DNA of 33,795 bases from Alistipes sp. (GTDB lineage Bacteria > Bacteroidota > Bacteroidia > Bacteroidales > Rikenellaceae). The stretch lies in the NCBI GenBank assembly GCA_017531305.1, contig JAFXLG010000055.1, positions 1 through 33,795 on the forward strand, given 5' to 3'. The notes beneath the pieces are model-generated. The model had not been told where the DNA came from. It was given only the letters and a program-made list of their open reading frames with translations, and ran no database searches. Each line of letters starts with the position of its first letter. Position 1 is the first letter of the stretch. The position numbers and the translations under genes are program-made. Shown here in pieces: positions 31,346 to 33,795 of the stretch.

Positions 31346-31927
31346 ATGAAAAAGTTACTTTTGCTTTTGGTTGCCGTAGGTATCTGCTCACAGGTATCGG
31401 CAGGTCTGGTTCCACGCTTCCGTTTCGGTGTGAAGGCTGGTATGGATTATCAGACTACTAATTTCAAGTTTTCCGATGTGGTATCTTCCGACTATAAATT
31501 TGACCTGAAATCCAACACAGGTTGGTATGCAGGCGTGCAAGGCGATATGACGTGGGGTATCTTCGGAATACATCCTGAGCTTATATATTCACACAACTCA
31601 TTCGACCTTAGCGGTATGGGCGATAAGATCAAGTGCGACAGATTGCACATGCCGATTTTGGCTCAGATTCGTGTATTGGGCATTTTGGCTATCCAGGCAG
31701 GTCCTAACTTCTTGCTTATGACCAACACAGGTGGCAAGATGGAGGGTGTAAACTGGAGCATAAAGAATCCTACTATGAGTTATAGCGTGGGTGCAGAGGT
31801 TAAGGTCTGGAAGCTCGCTATCTCGGCACGCTACAACGGAGCATTCAAGCAGAGTCAGGTTGTCGGCATAGAGACAGGCAAGGACAAAGTCGAGGATATT
31901 CAGATCGGTTTGGGATACTACTTCTAA
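31346..31927 (+). CDS. Outer-membrane beta-barrel (porin family) protein
   Basis: A 193-residue protein with a signal peptide (MKKLLLLLVAVGICSQVSA) followed by an eight-strand-type barrel of the Bacteroidetes outer-membrane domain (PF13568 type). Features are FRFGVKAGMDY at the first strand, GWYAGVQGDM, GIHPELIYSHNSFD, HMPILAQIRVLGILAIQAGPNFLLM and a final strand IQIGLGYYF ending in Phe, the usual assembly signal. These small barrels have no fixed known function; structural or permeability roles are typical. It follows ddl by 44 bases and is closed by a strong terminator, so it is probably the last gene of that unit. Confidence 0.83.
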   Translation: MKKLLLLLVAVGICSQVSAGLVPRFRFGVKAGMDYQTTNFKFSDVVSSDYKFDLKSNTGWYAGVQGDMTWGIFGIHPELIYSHNSFDLSGMGDKIKCDRLHMPILAQIRVLGILAIQAGPNFLLMTNTGGKMEGVNWSIKNPTMSYSVGAEVKVWKLAISARYNGAFKQSQVVGIETGKDKVEDIQIGLGYYF

Positions 31928-31946
31928 GTATATCCCTACCCAAATG

Positions 31947-31986
31947 AGTAAGGGTGCGAATGATCTTCGCACCCTTACTTGTTTTA
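31947..31986. terminator. Terminator between the barrel protein and the minus-strand oxidoreductase
   Basis: A 14-to-15-bp stem (core GTAAGGGTGCGAA with TTCGCACCCTTAC) with a 5-base loop, followed by TTGTTTTA on the plus strand. It lies between convergent genes; the minus-strand flank (CATTTGGG) is less T-rich. Confidence 0.82.
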
Positions 31987-31999
31987 TAGGTCTTACGTC

Positions 32000-33394
32000 T
32001 TAATTCTCTCGCGCCAACTCCACAGCCTTGGTTGTGGTATAATACTTTGACTTCATGTGAGATCGCTCCCAAGCTGGAATCTCGCCCTGTTTGAGGTAAT
32101 CCAGATAGACTTTCATCACCGAGCTAAAACGCATCTCGTGAGTCTTGACAATATCCTGAGGGATCACAATTTGCCACTCCTTATCGCCACTCTTCACTGC
32201 GCTGAGTTTAGGGTATTGCTTCTCCAACGACTTAAGCGTCTTATTCAACGTAGCCTCAAATGCCGCATCATCAGCACCATTGTTGACCACATAAAGCATA
32301 GGCTTATAACCCTGCTCTGCACCCTGACGGATCTCCACATTACACTTCGAGCCCTTGACAACCGAATAGTGAGTATCGCCCGTACCCTCGGTGCCGACCT
32401 TAGCCATGAAGTTCCAGATCACACTCACGCGCACGTTAACGCCTTGCAACTGGTAATTCATCTCGCCGTTGGAATATACGTGCAACGTATCGTTTACGAT
32501 ATCCTTCTTCAAGAAATCGGGATACACATCCTTACCCGACACCAAACGGTATTTGTCGATTGGAATCTTGGTAGCCCAACGCTTAGCTGATGTGAATTTG
32601 ATATCCTTTGTGTAGTCGATCTCCTGCTCAGGCATAACGGTGCACTGCACCAAATCCACCAAGTGGGTAGTCACATCGACCAAACCCTCGCCCTGCTGCT
32701 CCACATCGAAATACCACTCAGGGCGGCGCAGAGGCTGACCCGACACATACTTAAAGAAGTGGTGAACACTCTCCTTTGTAATTGCTGGATCTTCGGGCGT
32801 ACCCTTCTGCAACTCACCAAAAAGCTCAGGTCGAGCGACCAGCACGCGCTGAAGCTCGTTGTTTACCTCCGAACGCTCGGTCATGATATCATAGACCATA
32901 ACTCCCTTCTCGGCAGCCTCATCCAAAGTCTGCTCTAAGAGTTTAAAACGTTTCTGGTCGATAGCCATTGGTTTGTCCGACAGCACGTTAATACCAGCAT
33001 CAACCGCAGCCTTAACGTAACCTGTCTTCTTGCCATTATTACCCGCCAAGACCACAACGTTACCCTTCTGCTCCTCGATCATCTTCTGCAGGAAGTCATC
33101 GCCCGTGTAGAGTTGCTCATTCCACGATGTAGGACGCTCGGCGCGAGTGTTGTAGATATTGATGCGATCCAAATGCATCTTCACATCATCGCCCTCGGGA
33201 GCATAGACATTTACCGTAGGATCTACCTGATCATACATATACATCTGCACCAATGCAGCATGGAAATGACCTGGGTCGAGCGTCAAGAGTTTCACTTCGC
33301 CCTGCTTGCCGCTAAATTTTGCATCGCTTTTTGTCTGCTGACACCCTACCAGCGCAAAGGATGCAATCGCTGCCATAAAAATTAGTTTTTTCAT
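32000..33394 (-). CDS. Lipoprotein Gfo/Idh/MocA-like oxidoreductase with large C-terminal domain
   Basis: The start at 33394 (464 residues) is chosen for its lipoprotein signal: MKKLIFMAAIASFALVGC with lipobox LVGC, Cys18. A longer upstream frame has no support. The fold reads as a Gfo/Idh/MocA relative: VVVLAGNNGKKTGYVKAAVDAGINVLSDKPMAID holds the strand-turn and the Lys of the EKP-like motif, and the C-terminal two-thirds matches the Bacteroidetes putative oxidoreductase domain (PF16490 type), with FFKYVSGQPLRRPEWYFDV and EGLVDVTTHLVDLVQ. The N-terminal strand, LLTLDPGHFHAALVQ, lacks the usual Gly-x-Gly-x-x-Gly dinucleotide loop, so cofactor use is doubtful or altered. Activity on an oxidised or unusual sugar in the periplasm is inferred from the family only. 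Confidence 0.82.
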   Translation of the reverse strand: MKKLIFMAAIASFALVGCQQTKSDAKFSGKQGEVKLLTLDPGHFHAALVQMYMYDQVDPTVNVYAPEGDDVKMHLDRINIYNTRAERPTSWNEQLYTGDDFLQKMIEEQKGNVVVLAGNNGKKTGYVKAAVDAGINVLSDKPMAIDQKRFKLLEQTLDEAAEKGVMVYDIMTERSEVNNELQRVLVARPELFGELQKGTPEDPAITKESVHHFFKYVSGQPLRRPEWYFDVEQQGEGLVDVTTHLVDLVQCTVMPEQEIDYTKDIKFTSAKRWATKIPIDKYRLVSGKDVYPDFLKKDIVNDTLHVYSNGEMNYQLQGVNVRVSVIWNFMAKVGTEGTGDTHYSVVKGSKCNVEIRQGAEQGYKPMLYVVNNGADDAAFEATLNKTLKSLEKQYPKLSAVKSGDKEWQIVIPQDIVKTHEMRFSSVMKVYLDYLKQGEIPAWERSHMKSKYYTTTKAVELAREN

Positions 33395-33438
33395 TGTATT
33401 TATAATTTTACTTATTACACCAAGAATCAATGATCGAA

Positions 33439-33473
33439 CAAAGATACAAGAAATATTGATTTTTTTGGCAAAA
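33439..33473 (-). promoter_or_regulatory. Promoter of the lipoprotein oxidoreductase
   Basis: On the minus strand TATCTTTG (33446-33439) is an exact TAnnTTTG; TTTTG (33473-33469) lies 22 bases upstream. Predicted start near 33435, about 40 bases before the ATG. Confidence 0.55.
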
Positions 33474-33511
33474 AAGTCTTTATAAAATGCTCATTTTTAA
33501 CATTTTTACTC

Positions 33512-33519
33512 TATATTTG
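33512..33519 (+). promoter_or_regulatory. -7 box (TATATTTG) of rpsA
   Basis: Exact TAnnTTTG. The expected TTG at -33 is not present (the region is T-rich). Predicted start near 33523, giving a 90-base 5' UTR. Confidence 0.55.
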
Positions 33520-33522
33520 TGG

Positions 33523-33612
33523 GCTTGAAAAAGCGAAAAAGGGAGTAAAATCCCGCAACTAATTAATTATTAACATTTTAACGAGCGATTGTATCGCAAA
33601 AATTTTTCCACA
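33523..33612 (+). promoter_or_regulatory. 5' UTR of rpsA with small hairpins
   Basis: Two short stems can be drawn: GGGA/TCCC (33541-33554) and GCGAT/ATCGC (33585-33597). Ribosomal protein S1 represses its own translation in E. coli; whether this leader plays that part is inference. Confidence 0.3.
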
Positions 33613-33795
33613 ATGGAAGTATTGAACAATGTAGCAAACGAGAGTTTCGATTGGAACGCGTTTGAGAATGATTTGGATCTCTATGGCGGTCAGTCAAAGG
33701 AGGAGGTTTCTGAGGCTTACGGCAAGACTCTCTCTAACATCGCAGTAGGTGAGGTTGTTGAGGGTACTGTATCTGAGATCAACAAGCGCGAGGTA
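33613..33795 (+). CDS. rpsA: 30S ribosomal protein S1 (5' part, cut by window end)
   Basis: The first 61 codons are present and open to the last base. The start reads MEVLNNVANESFDWNAFEND, and the segment VGEVVEGTVSEINKREV near residues 45-61 is the beginning of the first S1 RNA-binding repeat as found in Bacteroidetes S1. S1 binds mRNA on the small subunit and is thought to matter greatly in this phylum, where Shine-Dalgarno sequences are weak. A -7 box lies 94 bases upstream of the ATG. The gene is divergent from the lipoprotein oxidoreductase. Confidence 0.85.
   Translation, partial: MEVLNNVANESFDWNAFENDLDLYGGQSKEEVSEAYGKTLSNIAVGEVVEGTVSEINKREV

Noticed and set aside
1-33795. CRISPR array, insertion sequence, prophage or integrase
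   Set aside because: No regularly spaced repeats and no transposase, integrase or phage motifs were seen on either strand.

Overview
The window looks like a chromosomal segment of a Bacteroidales bacterium, probably an anaerobic gut type. The Rikenellaceae/Alistipes area is a guess from general feel and was not tested. The evidence is: many promoters of the Bacteroidetes type (TTG or TTTG, about 19-22 nt, then TAnnTTTG); weak or absent Shine-Dalgarno sequences; a tRNA gene without encoded CCA; TonB-linked outer-membrane proteins; an anaerobic Ser-type sulfatase beside its radical-SAM maturase; a fused DAHP synthase/chorismate mutase; and a Tat system of TatA plus TatC only.

Layout. 1-860: the end of a succinate dehydrogenase/fumarate reductase operon (sdhA tail, sdhB). 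1050-7780: an outer-membrane barrel protein, a secreted GH76-type glycosidase, tRNA-Leu(CAA) with its own promoter and terminator, and a secreted DPP IV-type peptidase. 7790-13030: tatA, tatC, a sugar isomerase-like TIM barrel with a low-complexity insert, a large exported Gfo/Idh/MocA oxidoreductase and a DUF1080 lipoprotein. The last three families match recently described 3-keto-glycoside pathways, so this may be an exported sugar-oxidation module next to the export machinery it needs. 13077-15120: an AraC-type regulator divergent from an NAD-dependent epimerase/reductase. 15142-18220: a TonB-dependent receptor divergent from a LuxR-type regulator, with a perfect inverted repeat touching the -33 boxes of both promoters. 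18243-19900: an AT-rich lipoprotein of unknown function and a poorly explained 300-base stretch. 19928-23372: a tight operon of nitroreductase-like lipoprotein, Ser-type sulfatase and sulfatase maturase.

23443-27648: the aromatic amino acid operon pheA, aminotransferase, tyrA and DAHP synthase/chorismate mutase. It is preceded by a complete-looking ribosome-mediated attenuator: a consensus promoter, a 22-codon leader peptide with four Phe and four Tyr codons, an antiterminator arm inside the leader ORF, and an intrinsic terminator ending 8 bases before pheA. This leader is not covered by any large reading frame, and I consider it the most interesting element of the window.

27680-31986: an alpha/beta hydrolase, a membrane-anchored MurF-like ligase, a D-Ala-D-Ala ligase and a small outer-membrane barrel protein. 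32000-33394: a lipoprotein Gfo/Idh/MocA-like protein on the minus strand. 33512-33795: the promoter, 5' UTR and first 61 codons of rpsA (ribosomal protein S1), cut by the window edge.

All family assignments come from reading motifs by eye; no database search was run.
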